Below, piece after piece: positions 26,331 to 37,818 of a DNA stretch of 64,000 bases. The DNA comes from Arcuatula senhousia (taxonomy: Eukaryota > Mollusca > Bivalvia > Mytilida > Mytilidae), in contig OZ020307.1 in assembly GCA_963971305.1 (NCBI GenBank), positions 199,501-263,500 on the forward strand, in the 5' to 3' direction. Both the position numbers and the translations under genes were made by a program. The stretch's first letter is position 1; each line of letters begins with the position of its first letter. Below the pieces are notes generated by a model that made no database searches, had not been told where the DNA came from, and was given only the letters and a program-made list of their open reading frames with translations.

Positions 26331-27114
26331 CAGTCTGGGGACCAACTTGTACAAGTCAGAATGATCAGATTCAATCTTACTTGTACAAGTCAGACTAAAC
26401 AAACTAGAGTTATCTTCTCTTTATTTTTAGAAATTTCAATCTGACTTCTATGAGTAGAATATACTAGAATGTCTTTTTATCAAAGTATCTTATCCAGAGA
26501 TATTCTCTATGGTTAAATTCCTTTTCTATATACTGAGATCTATTTATAAATCTTACAAAATAGTCATGGGTTTGTAATTTAGATTTTTTGTTTTTATATC
26601 ATTCTTACTTGTACAAGTCAGAATCAAAATTTTACTGCCCTCCTTTGGCAGTAAATTTCTCTACTTTGGCGGTCGTGAACACCATGGTCTTTAATTATGC
26701 TTAAATCATTAAATAACAATTATTTATCTAGTATAAACCACATTGGTGTTCAAAACCGTGGATATAAATGACAGTCTTAGATAATTAGCTATGAAATTCT
26801 GTGATGATAATTGAAATTTTACAGTCAATCTGCTTCCTATTCGCTCATGATTCTTTCATCCTAAACGCAGGATGTCATTGTTGACCTTGTGAAATAATTT
26901 GAATAAGATTTATTGGTTTTGAGAAATGTTATTTCAAAAACATTGAATATTGGAGCAAATTTAATAGAAACAATTCTTACTCTAACAAGTCAGATTCATT
27001 CTGACCCATAGAAGTCAGAATTGGATCTGACTCTACAGAGTAAGAAACCATAAATAGAATCTTACTGGTACAAGTAAGATCTATTCTGACTTCTACAAGT
27101 TGGTCCCCTGACTG
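26331..27114 (+). mobile_element. 784 bp MITE-like transposon, copy 2
   Basis: It has the same length, ends and TTAAA flanks as copy 1, exactly 14,406 bases downstream. Sequence and insertion site match, so it arose with the 14.4 kb segmental duplication rather than by a second transposition. Confidence 0.88.
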
Positions 27115-27438
27115 TTAAATGAGATACTAGCCCTAACCCTAACCCTAGTAATTATCTGTTAAATTGAAGATTTATGTGATGCGAGTATTATTAAGTCGTT
27201 AGGGTTAAACTTACAGATTATTCCATAAAATCTTGCAACTGAGTTGCAAGGTAGTAAAAATACCCTAACCCTCTCCGCGGTTAAAGGTTAAGGTTAAGGT
27301 TAAGGTTAAAAAGTAACCTTAACCTCAATTTTTTAACCGTAACCGTGGAAAATAAACAGTTTATATCGTTAAGTTAAAATGAAAACTTAAAGTTGGTCAC
27401 ATAAAAACTTGCAACTGAGTTGCAAGGTAGTATAAATA
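27115..27438 (-). repeat. Partial satellite unit, duplicate of the 12.7-13.0 kb segment
   Basis: It corresponds base for base in layout to the segment after transposon copy 1, including the TTAGGGTTA replacement. It ends with the palindrome and TATAAATA before the telomeric tract. Confidence 0.85.
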
Positions 27439-27710
27439 CCCTAACCCTAACCCTAACCCTAACCCTAACCCCAAACCCTAACCCTAACCCAAACCCTAAC
27501 CCTAACCCTAACCCTAACCCTAACCCTAACCCTAACCCTAACCCTAACCCTAACCCTAACCCTAACCCTAACCCTAACCCTAACCCTAACCCTAACCCTA
27601 ACCCTAACCCTAACCCTAACCCTAACCCTAACCCTAACCCTAACCCTAACCCTAACCCTAACCCTAACCCTAACCCTAACCCTAACCCTAACCCTAACCC
27701 TAACCCTAAC
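27439..27710. repeat. Interstitial telomeric tract 2, (CCCTAA)n
   Basis: About 45 CCCTAA repeats with a few CCCCAAA and CCCAAA variants near the left end. It starts at the same satellite position as tract 1 but is twice as long. On the right it does not meet the inverted transposon fragment. It joins the middle of a satellite unit at TAACTTTGCAGACATCC, sharing AAC with the normal unit sequence, as a broken end joined to telomere repeat would. Confidence 0.97.
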
Positions 27711-29735
27711 TTTGCAGACATCCATTGTTGCTCATTTTGGCATGTTCCCGTACTCCAATCGTCACGAAATTTAAAAATCCGCCCCGTGGGGGCAGTATTT
27801 TTTAACGGGTAATCCGATGCAAAAAACCGCAAGTTTCTGAGATGTGTCGTTTTCGAGTTAGGTGTACCATGAACCTGCGAAAAAGGGAAAAATCAAAAAA
27901 GGAAAGAAAGAGAAAGGGCAAAAGGAAGGAAAAAATCAGAAGCTAAATTCAAAAAAAAAAAAAAAAACAAAAAAAACAAGTCCACGCGCATACTTTTACT
28001 TACGAGCAAAGTTGCGCAGAAATGATAATATGACGTGATGATGATGATGTGGAAAAGAGGAGTGGTGGGAATGGGCCATGATGATGTGATTGGATGACAA
28101 GGCTCCATCTGCAATTACTTCTATACCAGTCAATGGATCTTGATGAAACTTTCACACATTCTTGGTGATATACCACAGATGTCTAAATATCATGTTTAAA
28201 CAGCAGTCAAAGAACGGGGTAAGTATGTTTCAAACTTAGACTTTATTAAATGAGATCCTAGCCCTAACCCTAACCCTAACCTAACCCCAACCCTAGTAAT
28301 TATCTGTTAAATTGAAGATTTATGTGATGCTAGTAATATTAAGTCGTAATATAAACTTACATTTTATCTCATAAAAACTTGCAACTGAGTTGCAAGGTAG
28401 TATAAATACCCTAACCCTCTCCGCGGTTAAAGGTTAAGGTTAAGCTTAAGGTTAAGGTTAAGGTAAAAAAGTAACCTTAACCTCAATTTTTTAACCGTAA
28501 CCGTGGAAAATAAACAGTTTATATCGTTAAGTTAAAATGAAAACTTAAAGTTGGTCACATAAAAACTTGCAACTGAGTTGCAAGGTAGTATAAATACCCT
28601 AACCCTCTCCGCGGTTAAAGTTTAAGATTAAGGTTAAGGTTAAAAAGTAACCTTAACCTTAACCTTAACCTTAACCCTAACTTCATTTTTTCTTTGAAAA
28701 ACGTGTTTTTCGCTATTTTTTAAAGACTTTTTTTTATAGAGAAACAGAAGGGTCGAAGAAGAAAACCGATTAGTGATTCGTATTAAGTTTTTGGATGAAA
28801 AACTCGAAAAAAATTGTTTTGGGAGGGTTGGGGTTACGATTGCCATTTTGACAACTTTGCAGACATCCATTGTTGCTCATTTTGGCATGTTCCCGTACTC
28901 CAATCGTCACGAAATTTAAAAATCCGCCCCGTGGGGGCAGTATTTTTTAACGGGTAATCCGATGCAAAAAACCGCAAGTTTCTGAGATGTGTCGTTTTCG
29001 AGTTAGGTGTACCATGAACCTGCGAAAAAGGGAAAAATCAAAAAAGGAAAGAAAGAGAAAGGGCAAAAGGAAGGAAAAAATCAGAAGCTAAATTCAAAAA
29101 AAAAAAAAAAAACAAAAAAAACAAGTCCACGCGCATACTTTTACTTACGAGCAAAGTTGCGCAGAAATGATAATATGACGTGATGATGATGATGTGGAAA
29201 AGAGGAGTGGTGGGAATGGGCCATGATGATGTGATTGGATGACAAGGCTCCATCTGCAATTACTTCTATACCAGTCAATGGATCTTGATGAAACTTTCAC
29301 ACATTCTTGGTGATATACCACAGATGTCTAAATATCATGCTTAAACAGCAGTCAAAGAACGGGGTAAGTATGTTTCAAACTTAGACTTTATTAAATGAGA
29401 TCCTAGCCCTAACCCTAACCCTAACCTAACCCCAACCCTAGTAATTATCTGTTAAATTGAAGATTTATGTGATGCTAGTAATATTAAGTCGTAATATAAA
29501 CTTACATTTTATCTCATAAAAACTTGCAACTGAGTTGCAAGGTAGTATAAATACCCTAACCCTCTCCGCGGTTAAAGGTTAAGGTTAAGGTTAAGGTTAA
29601 GGTAAAAAAGTAACCTTAACCTCAATTTTTTAACCGTAACCGTGGAAAATAAACAATTTATATCGTTAAGTTAAAATGAAAACTTAAAGTTGGTCACATA
29701 AAAACTTGCAACTGAGTTGCAAGGTAGTATAAATA
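27711..29735 (-). repeat. Subtelomeric satellite array 5 (variant C)
   Basis: About 1.8 minus-oriented units with a ~1144 bp period. They carry their own markers: GCCCCGTGGGGGC, an extra GAT in the GATGATGATGATG run, and CTAGTAATATTAAG. Variant C is more like the 35-46 kb repeat family in the GAT run. The array ends at the palindrome/TATAAATA site, where the next telomeric tract begins. Confidence 0.93.
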
Positions 29736-29867
29736 CCCTAACCCTAACCCTAACCCTAACCCTAACCCTAACCCTAACCCTAACCCTAACCCTAACCCTA
29801 ACCCTAACCCTAACCCTAACCCTAACCCTAACCCTAACCCTAACCCTAACCCTAACCCTAACCCTAA
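29736..29867. repeat. Interstitial telomeric tract 3, (CCCTAA)n
   Basis: About 22 uninterrupted CCCTAA repeats. They grow out of the satellite site TATAAATACCCTAACCC and then switch abruptly to the G-rich sequence TGGGTTGTAGG of the next repeat class. Confidence 0.97.
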
Positions 29868-31332
29868 TGGGTTGTAGGCATACCTAGCTTATGGTTGATG
29901 TGTTTACCCAGTTTATTTGTAATGGGTATACCTGGGTTATGGGTCATGGTTTATAGATTTACTAGGGTCATGGGTTAAAGGTTTATCTAGGTTATGGGTC
30001 TTGGGTTATAGTTCACATGGGTCATGGGTTTACCTGGGTCATGGGTTATAGGTATACCTAGGTTATGGGTGATGGGTTTACCTAGTTTAATATTAATGGG
30101 TATACCTAGGTTATGGGTGATGGGTTTACCTAGTTTAATATTAATGAGTATACCTAGGTTATGGGTTATGGGTATACCTAGGTTATGGGTAATGGGTTAT
30201 AGGTTTTAAAAAATTAAAATCATCATATCTGGGTTGTTTCTTAGCCGATTTTAAAAAGTAAATGTGTTCCGAAAAGCTCAGAAAATGCTTTTTCTAATGA
30301 TGACCTATTATAGGCTGTAAAAAGTCAAGTTTGTTTCAAAATTTTTTTAAGCAATCTTGTTTATCGTCTACGGTTTAAAACTAATAACTCCTATCTTATG
30401 GGTTCACACGGGTCATGGGTTTACGTGGGTTATGGTTTATTGTCATGGGTTTACCTGGGTCATGGGTTATAGATAAACCTAGGCTATGGGTGATGGGTTT
30501 ACCTAGTTTATTGCTAATGGGTATACCTAGGTTATGGGTTATGGGTAAACCTAGGTTATGGGGTCATGGGTTAAGGGTTTACCTAGGTTATGGGTCATGG
30601 GTTATGGGTTCACATAGGTCAAGGGTCATGGGTCAAGGGTTAACGTGGGTTATGGTTCATGGGTCATGGGTTTACCTGGGTTATGGGTTATGGGTATACC
30701 TAGGTTATGGATTATGGGTAAACATAGTTTATTGGTAATGGGTATACCTGGGTTATGGGTAATGGGTATGCATAGTTTATGGGTAATGTGTATACCTAGG
30801 TTATGGGTTTTAGGTTTACTCATGCTATCCTCATAAGGTTTTTTTCTAAATAGGTAACGGATTATCTTTTGTGTTTATTAAGTATAGTCATTATTTGAGG
30901 TCGAAATTTCCAATATTTCTGAAATTATAGCGTGTAGTGCAATTACAAAAGTTTTATTGGCGGAAATAAAATTCCATGCCTTAGAAATACTTAAAATAGA
31001 ACGTTATAATAAAACCTGTCTTGTTTAATATATAATGTCTACGTTATGCATTTTCGAATGATACTTATATTTCAAACGTTTGATAATAAAGATAGGATGG
31101 ATTTGCTTTCTTGATTGAGTAATGTTACAATTGTTGTTACAATTAACAACCGCTTTTTAATTCGTAGTCAATACGTATATATGAAAAATATTAAAACTTT
31201 ACCTTTAGCACATGTTTACTTTTCATTTCCAAGATGGCGGATGATGGTTTTGTATATCACGTGACTTAAGGGACATAACTCTTGATTAACAGGCTCATCC
31301 TAACCCAGGCTCATCTTCGTATTAAGTATATA
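29868..31332. repeat. GGGTTATGGG minisatellite unit, copy 1 (internally deleted)
   Basis: It comprises two blocks of degenerate GGGTTATGGGTCATGGGTTTACCTAGG-type sequence (29868-30205 and 30395-30830), an AT-rich spacer between them, and a ~500 bp AT-rich spacer at the right. The first block is ~300 bp shorter than in copies 2 and 3. The open frames here (to 107 codons, repeats of MG-PRLWVMG) exist because the ~30 bp repeat avoids stops in one frame. They look like no known protein. Confidence 0.9.
31231..31264. promoter_or_regulatory. AAGATGGCGG and TCACGTGA motif pair, copy 1
   Basis: AAGATGGCGG matches the core recognised by YY1-type zinc-finger proteins, and TCACGTGA (31257-31264) is a perfect palindromic E-box. 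Both lie ~70 bp before the next CCCTAA tract. The same pair with the same spacing is kept at 33057-33090 and 34891-34924. Known families bind such motifs in promoters; here the role is only inferred. Confidence 0.3.
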
Positions 31333-31392
31333 CCCTAACCCTAACCCTAACCCTAACCCTAACCCCAACCCAAACCCTAACCCTAACCCTAA
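31333..31392. repeat. Interstitial telomeric tract 4
   Basis: About 10 CCCTAA-type repeats, some degenerate (CCCCAA, CCCAAA). They are preceded by AGTATATA and followed at once by TGGGTTGTAGG. Confidence 0.93.
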
Positions 31393-33158
31393 TGGGTTGT
31401 AGGCATACCTAGCTTATGGTTGATGTGTTTACCCAGTTTATTTGTAATGGGTATACCTGGGTTATGGGTCATGGTTTATAGATTTACTAGGGTCATGGGT
31501 TAAAAGTTTATCTAGGTTATGGGTCTTGGGTTATAGTTCACATGGGTCATGGGTTTACGTGGGTTATGGTTCATGGGTCATGGGTTTACCTGGGTTATGG
31601 GTTATAGGTATACCTAGGTTATTGGTGAGGGGTTTACCAAGTATATTGGTAATGGGTATACTTAGGTTTTGGGTTATGGGTATTCCTAGGTTATGGGTCA
31701 TGGGTTATAGGTTTACTTGGGTCATGGATTAAAAGTTTATCTAGGTTATGGGTCATGGGTTATGGGTTACCATGGGTCATGGGTCATGGGTTTACTTGGG
31801 TTATGGTTCATGGGTCATGGGTTTACCTGGGTCATGGGTTATAGGTATACCTAGGTTATGGGTGATGGGTTTACCTAGTTTAATATTAATGGGTATACCT
31901 AGGTTATGGGAGATGGGTTTACCTAGTTTAATATTAATGGGTATACCTAGGTTATGGGTGATGGGTTTACCTAGTTTAATATTAATGGGTATACCTAGGT
32001 TATGGGTTATGGGTATACCTAGGTTATGGGTAATGGGTTATAGGTTTAAAAAATTAAAATCATCATATCTGGGTTGTTTCTTAGCCAATTTTAAAAAGTA
32101 AATGTGTTCCGAAAAGCTCAGAAAATGCTTTTTCTAATGATGACCTATTATAGGCTGTAAAAAGTCAAGTTTGTTTCAAAATTTTTTAAAGCAATCTTGT
32201 TTATCGTCTACGGTTTAAAACTAATAACTCCTATCTTATGGGTTCACACGGGTCATGGGTTTACGTGGGTTATGGTTTATTGTCATGGGTTTACCTGGGT
32301 CATGGGTTATAGATAAACCTAGGCTATGGGTGATGGGTTTACCTAGTTTATTGCTAATGGGTATACTTAGGTTATGGGTTATGGGTAAACCTAGGTTATG
32401 GGGTCATGGGTTAAGGGTTTACCTAGGTTATGGGTCATGGGTTATGGGTTCACATAGGTCAAGGGTTAACGTGGGTTATGGTTCATGGGTCATGGGTTTA
32501 CCTGGGTTATGGGTTATGGGTATACCTAGGTTATGGATTATGGGTAAACATAGTTTATTGGTAATGGGTATACCTGGGTTATGGGTAATGGGTATGCATA
32601 GTTTATGGGTAATGTGTATACCTAGGTTATGGGTTTTAGGTTTACTCATGCTATCCTCATAAGGTTTTTTTCTAAATAGGTAACGGATTATCTTTTGTGT
32701 TTATTAAGTATAGTCATTATTTGAGGTCGAAATTTCCAATATTTCTGAAATTATAGCGTGTAGTGCAATTACAAAAGTTTTATTGGCGGAAATAAAATTC
32801 CATGCCTTAGAAATACTTAAAATAGAACGTTATAATAAAGCCTGTCTTGTTTAATATATAATGTCTACGTTATGCATTTTCGAATGATACTTATATTTCA
32901 AACGTTTGATAATAAAGATAGGATGGATTTGCTTTCTTGATTGAGTAATGTTACAATTGTTGTTACAATTAACAACCGCTTTTTAATTCGTAGTCAATAC
33001 GTATATATGAAAAATATTAAAACTTTACCTTTAGCACATGTTTACTTTTCATTTCCAAGATGGCGGATGATGGTTTTGTATATCACGTGACTTAAGGGAC
33101 ATAATTCTTGATTAACAGGCTCATCCTAACCCAGGCTCATCTTCGTATTAAGTATATA
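31393..33158. repeat. GGGTTATGGG minisatellite unit, copy 2
   Basis: A full-length copy: G-rich block 1 (to ~32045), AT-rich spacer, G-rich block 2 (~32235-32645), then the ~500 bp AT-rich spacer with the AAGATGGCGG/TCACGTGA pair. The G-rich blocks are built from 7-base TATGGGT and related steps, i.e. a telomere repeat with one extra base, mixed with TACCTAGG. No gene is seen. Confidence 0.9.
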
Positions 33159-33236
33159 CCCTAACCCTAACCCTAACCCTAATCCTAACCCTAACCCTAA
33201 CCTTAACCCCAACCCAAACCCTAACCCTAACCCTAA
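33159..33236. repeat. Interstitial telomeric tract 5
   Basis: About 13 CCCTAA-type repeats with CCTTAA, CCCCAA and ATCCTAA variants, between AGTATATA and TGGGTTGTAGG. Confidence 0.93.
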
Positions 33237-34992
33237 TGGGTTGTAGGCATACCTAGCTTATGGTTGATGTGTTTACCCAGTTTATTTGTAATGGGTATAC
33301 CTGGGTTATGGGTCATGGTTTATAGATTTACTAGGGTCATGGGTTAAAGGTTTATCTAGGTTATGGGTCTTGGGTTATAGTTCACATGGGTCATGGGTTT
33401 ACGTGGGTTATGGTTCATGGGTCATGGGTTTACAAGGGTTATGGGTTATAGGTATACCTAGGTTATTGGTGAGGGGTTTACCAAGTATATTAGTAATGGG
33501 TATACTTAGGTTTTGGGTTATGGGTATACCTAGGTTATGGGTCATGGGTTATAGGTTTACTTGGGTCATGGATTAAAAGTTTATCTAGGTTATGGGTCAT
33601 GGGTTATGGGTTACCATGGGTCATGGGTCATGGGTTTACTTGGGTTATGGTTCATGGGTCATGGGTTTACCTGGGTCATGGGTTATAGGTATACCTAGGT
33701 TATGGGTGATGGGTTTACCTAGTTTAATATTAATGGGTATACCTAGGTTATGGGTGATGGGTTTACCTAGTTTAATATTAATGGGTATACCTAGGTTATG
33801 GGTTATGGGTATACCTAGGTTATGGGTAATGGGTTATAGGTTTAAAAAAATTAAAATCATCATATCTGGTTTGTTTCTTAACCGATTTTAAAAAGTAAAT
33901 GTGTTCCGAAAAGCTCAGAAAATGCTTTTTCTAATGATGACCTATTATAGGCTGTAAAAAGTCAAGTTTGTTTCAAAATTTTTTAAGCAATCTTGTTTAT
34001 CGTCTACGGTTTAAAACTAATAACTCCTATCTTATGGGTTCACACGGGTCATGGGTTTACGTGGGTTATGGTTTATTGTCATGGGTTCACCTGGGTCATG
34101 GGTTATAGATAAACCTAGGCTATGGGTGATGGGTTTACCTAGTTTATTGCTAATGGGTATACCTAGGTTATGGGTTATGGGTAAACCTAGGTTATGGGTT
34201 ATGGGTAAACCTAGGTTATGGGGTCATGGGTTAAGGGTTTACCTAGGTTATGGGTCATGGGTTATGGGTTCACATAGGTCAAGGGTCATGGGTCAAGGGT
34301 TAACGTGGGTTATGGTTCATGGGTCATGGGTTTACCTGGGTTATGGGTTATGGGTATACCTAGGTTATGGATTATGGGTAAACATAGTTTATTGGTAATG
34401 GGTATACCTGGGTTATGGGTAATGGGTATGCATAGTTTATGGGTAATGTGTATACCTAGGTTATGGGTTTTAGGTTTACTCATGCTATCCTCATAAGGTT
34501 TTTTTCTAAATAGGTAACGGATTATCTTTTGTGTTTATTAAGTATAGTCATTATTTGAGGTCGAAATTTCCAATATTTCTGAAATTATAGCGTGTAGTGC
34601 AATTACAAAAGTTTTATTGGCGGAAATAAAATTCCATGCCTTAGAAATACTTAAAATAGAACGTTATAATAAAACCTGTCTTGTTTAATATATAATGTCT
34701 ACGTTATGCATTTTCGAATGATACTTATATTTCAAACGTTTGATAATAAAGATAGGATGGATTTGCTTTCTTGATTGAGTAATGTTACAATTGTTGTTAC
34801 AATTAACAACCGCTTTTTAATTCGTAGTCAATACGTATATATGAAAAATATTAAAACTTTACCTTTAGCACATGTTTACTTTTCATTTCCAAGATGGCGG
34901 ATGATGGTTTTGTATATCACGTGACTTAAGGGACATAACTCTTGATTAACAGGCTCATCCTAACCCAGGCTCATCTTCGTATTAAGTATATA
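33237..34992. repeat. GGGTTATGGG minisatellite unit, copy 3
   Basis: It has the same layout as copy 2 and near-identical spacers. Block 2 has one extra GGTTATGGGTAAACCTAG repeat near 34190. The AT-rich spacer again carries AAGATGGCGG and TCACGTGA. Confidence 0.9.
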
Positions 34993-35150
34993 CCCTAACC
35001 CTAACCCTAACCCTAACCCTAACCCTAACCCCAACCCTAACCCTAACCCTAACCCTAACCCTAACCCTAACCCCAAACCCTAACCCTAACCCTGACCCTA
35101 ACCCTAACCCAAACCTTAACCCTAACCCTAACCCTAACCCTAACCGTAAC
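34993..35150. repeat. Interstitial telomeric tract 6
   Basis: About 26 CCCTAA-type repeats with several variants (CCCCAAA, CCCTGA, CCTTAA, CCGTAA). It runs directly into AACCGCTAGTAC, the start of the next repeat family, sharing AACCG with the sequence that normally precedes that start. Confidence 0.95.
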
Positions 35151-36237
35151 CGCTAGTACAAAGCCTGTTTGATTAAAAAACAATAGCTTGACTGAAGAAA
35201 AAAAACACAAAAAACGGGTAGCTGAGAAAATCAAAACAAAACCAAGTCCATGCGCATACTTTTACTGACGGGCAAAGTTGCGCAGAAATGATAATATGAC
35301 GTGATGATGATGATGGTGAGGATGTGAAAAAAGAGGAGAGGTGGGTAGGGGCAATGATGCTGTGATCGGATGACAAGGCTCCATCTGCAATTACTTCTAT
35401 ACCAATCAATGGATCTTAATGAAACTTTCACACAATCTTGCTGATACATCACAGATGTCTAAAATCCAAGTTAAAATTTGATCGCATTGGTATCTGGGTT
35501 TTCAGCAACGAAACATTGAGTTGGGCAATGGTTAACGGAAAGCAGCTCCTATCGCCCACTACTGCAAAACCCCTCAGGGGATCTACATGAAACTTTCACA
35601 CAATGTAGATAAAGATGGGAACTTCCTGTCTGTGCCACAATAGGGCCTCATTGACATTGAAATACATTTTTTGTCTGATTTTTTTTTAATTATCATTTGG
35701 TGTTTCAGAGCTTGTTCCTGATCCCGAACTTTACATCGTTTGTTCGAAAACACTATACGATTTTAGGAGAGCTCATACTTTTTTAACATTTTTATTACAG
35801 AATATTTACGGCACATGATGCTCAAACAGAAATAAGAGAGACAGTGGTTTATCTGGATGCTGTGCAAGTCAAAAGAGAGGGAGGGGTAAGTAGTTTAAAA
35901 ACGTAAACTAGCCTTGTGAGCGAATGTAGGTCTAAACACGCAACCAAATCATGTATGGTCTTGCTTAAAAAAGTTTAAGGAAAGATACGGGCCTGAAAGA
36001 CAAGATATAAAAGTAGCAGGCTGAAACACTGAGCCATATATTCCAAGTTGTGATCAATGAAAATGTTCACTATCGATAAAAGAGACATTTCCGAGTGAGT
36101 AAATGTGGGTTGTATCACGGAAGTACAATACAGATTACTTCCCTTTTACCAAACACTATTTTTATACGACCGCAAAACGTTTTCCTGCAGTCTAAGGAGA
36201 CAATTTATAAGGATGTTCTTGCCATAAATTATGCTTA

Positions 36238-36403
36238 TGTGGTTCTTCAAAATTTACCGGTCCTTTGTTTCCCACCCCATCCCCATATTTCATTTATCAT
36301 CATCATTTCATGTTCATTTTATCATCCTTTTCATGTTCATCGTCTGTAAATAACCTATATAGCGTTGCACGGGCGTAAAACACCAACTCACTCACTCACT
36401 CAC
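36238..36403 (-). mobile_element. Short dispersed element with GTGAGTGAGT end, inserted copy
   Basis: On the minus strand it runs from GTGAGTGAGTGAGTTGGTG through TTTTACGCCCGTGCAACGC to GAAGAACCACA. Copies C2, C3 and C4 read uninterrupted ATGCTTACATTGTCC at this place, so they supply the empty site. It resembles abundant molluscan SINE/MITE-like repeats. No A/B box tRNA promoter was recognised. Confidence 0.7.
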
Positions 36404-36963
36404 GTTGTCCAGTGAATGATTTTATAGGAGTACTTTTACCATAAAAATGTGCTCGTGTAGTCTAAGGGGTATATTTATATGGATTTTATTGTCCTAGAGT
36501 GTGGTTATATATGGGAACTAGTACCCCAAAAGGTGGCAATATTGTTTTAAAGGATATTTATAAGGATATAATTGCCATAAACTGTGAGGAAATACATTAT
36601 ATGGTCATTGATACTATCAAATGGGATGATTTTGTCCCAGGAGTAAAAGAATAAGGGTGAGTGAATGTAGGTCGTAACATCCAACCTAACATGTATCATG
36701 ATTTTCTCCCTTAGAATTGACACAGTTTATATGCATTTGAAGGTACCGTTCGTAAAGGGAAACTCGTTAGCATTCAAAACAGTTTGAATTTTTAAAATCG
36801 GTTGAAAAATGACTGAGATATTGTCTTTTGAAATTTACCTTTCATAGTTATAGAAATATATTATCTCCCTTTAAAATACGTATGCAAATTAGGTCTACCA
36901 CTATAATTGTTTCTATACCAAAGACCCACCATATATAGGAACCGATTACTTCATTAAATATCG

Positions 36964-36973
36964 GCGCATGCGC
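36964..36973. promoter_or_regulatory. GCGCATGCGC palindrome (NRF-1-like), copy C1
   Basis: GCGCATGCGC followed by AGT matches the consensus bound by the transcription factor NRF-1 (YGCGCAYGCGCR). It sits ~10 bases before GGGTTAGGGTTCGGGTTAA. The same arrangement occurs at 40410-40419, 44394-44403 and 55855-55864, in all four copies of the family. Binding is inferred only. Confidence 0.4.
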
Positions 36974-36979
36974 AGTCGA

Positions 36980-37245
36980 ATAAAAGGGTTAGGGTTCGGG
37001 TTAATTAAAGAAGTTCCGGCTAACCTTAACCCTAACCCTGACTCTAACCCTAACCCTAACCCTTTATTCATACGCTAACCATATAACATACCAATAAAAT
37101 ATCAATACATCGGTCGGGTCCCCCTCTATACGATACCTAACCCTAACCCTAACCCTTAACCCTAACCCTAACCCCGACCATAAAACTGACCCAAACCCTA
37201 ACCACGACCCTAACCCTAACCCTTAACCCTAACCCTAACCCTTTT
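36980..37245. repeat. Degenerate telomere-like zone of C1
   Basis: A short G-rich piece (GGGTTAGGGTTCGGGTTAA) is followed within ~20 bases by C-rich TAACCTTAACCCTAACCC, so the strand switches and the two can pair. Further CCCTAA-like stretches follow to ~37245, broken by a unique segment with GGTCCCCCTCTATACGATACC. Confidence 0.85.
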
Positions 37246-37818
37246 TTTCTTAAAAAGTGTGTTTTTCGCGTATTTTTCTACAGAATTTTTTATCCAGAAA
37301 CAGGGAGGTCAGGGAAGAAAACCGATGAGTGATTCGTATTAAGTTTTTGGATGAAAAACTCGAAAAAAATATTTTTGGGAGGGTTGGGGTTACGGTTGCC
37401 ATGTTGACCACTTTGCAGATATCAATTTGTGCTCATTTGGGCATGTTCCCGTACTCTTATCGTCACGAAATTGAAAAGTCGGCCCCATAGAGGCAGTACT
37501 TTTGAACGGGCAACCCGATGCAAAAAACTGCAAGTCTCTATCTTGTGTTGTTCTCGAGTTAGGTGTATCATTCGAAATGACGAAAAACCGATTTTCCAGC
37601 TTTAATGCATTGAGTTCATTATGAACATTCTCAAATGTCATGGTTTCCCTGAACTCTACTCTGACTAGACTATAGATTTGACCATTTTCACGCTCCTGTT
37701 ACAAGGCAAGAGAAAGCAGTGACTCGTCAAAAGTGACAGAAAAGTTCAATTCTACAAGCTTCAAAACCCATATTTCAAGAATAAACCGATCACCCAACTA
37801 CATGTACCGATTTTAGAA

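Noticed and set aside
27374..27832. Open frames of repeating GL, RV, NP or LT dipeptides across the telomeric tracts
   Set aside because: They are direct translations of CCCTAA/TTAGGG repeats, which lack stops in several frames.
30024..34496. Open frames with repeated MG-PRLWVMG (up to 135 codons) as a possible repeat protein
   Set aside because: The frames follow the 7-base and ~30-base minisatellite steps, break at the same unit spacers, and have no signal or family features.
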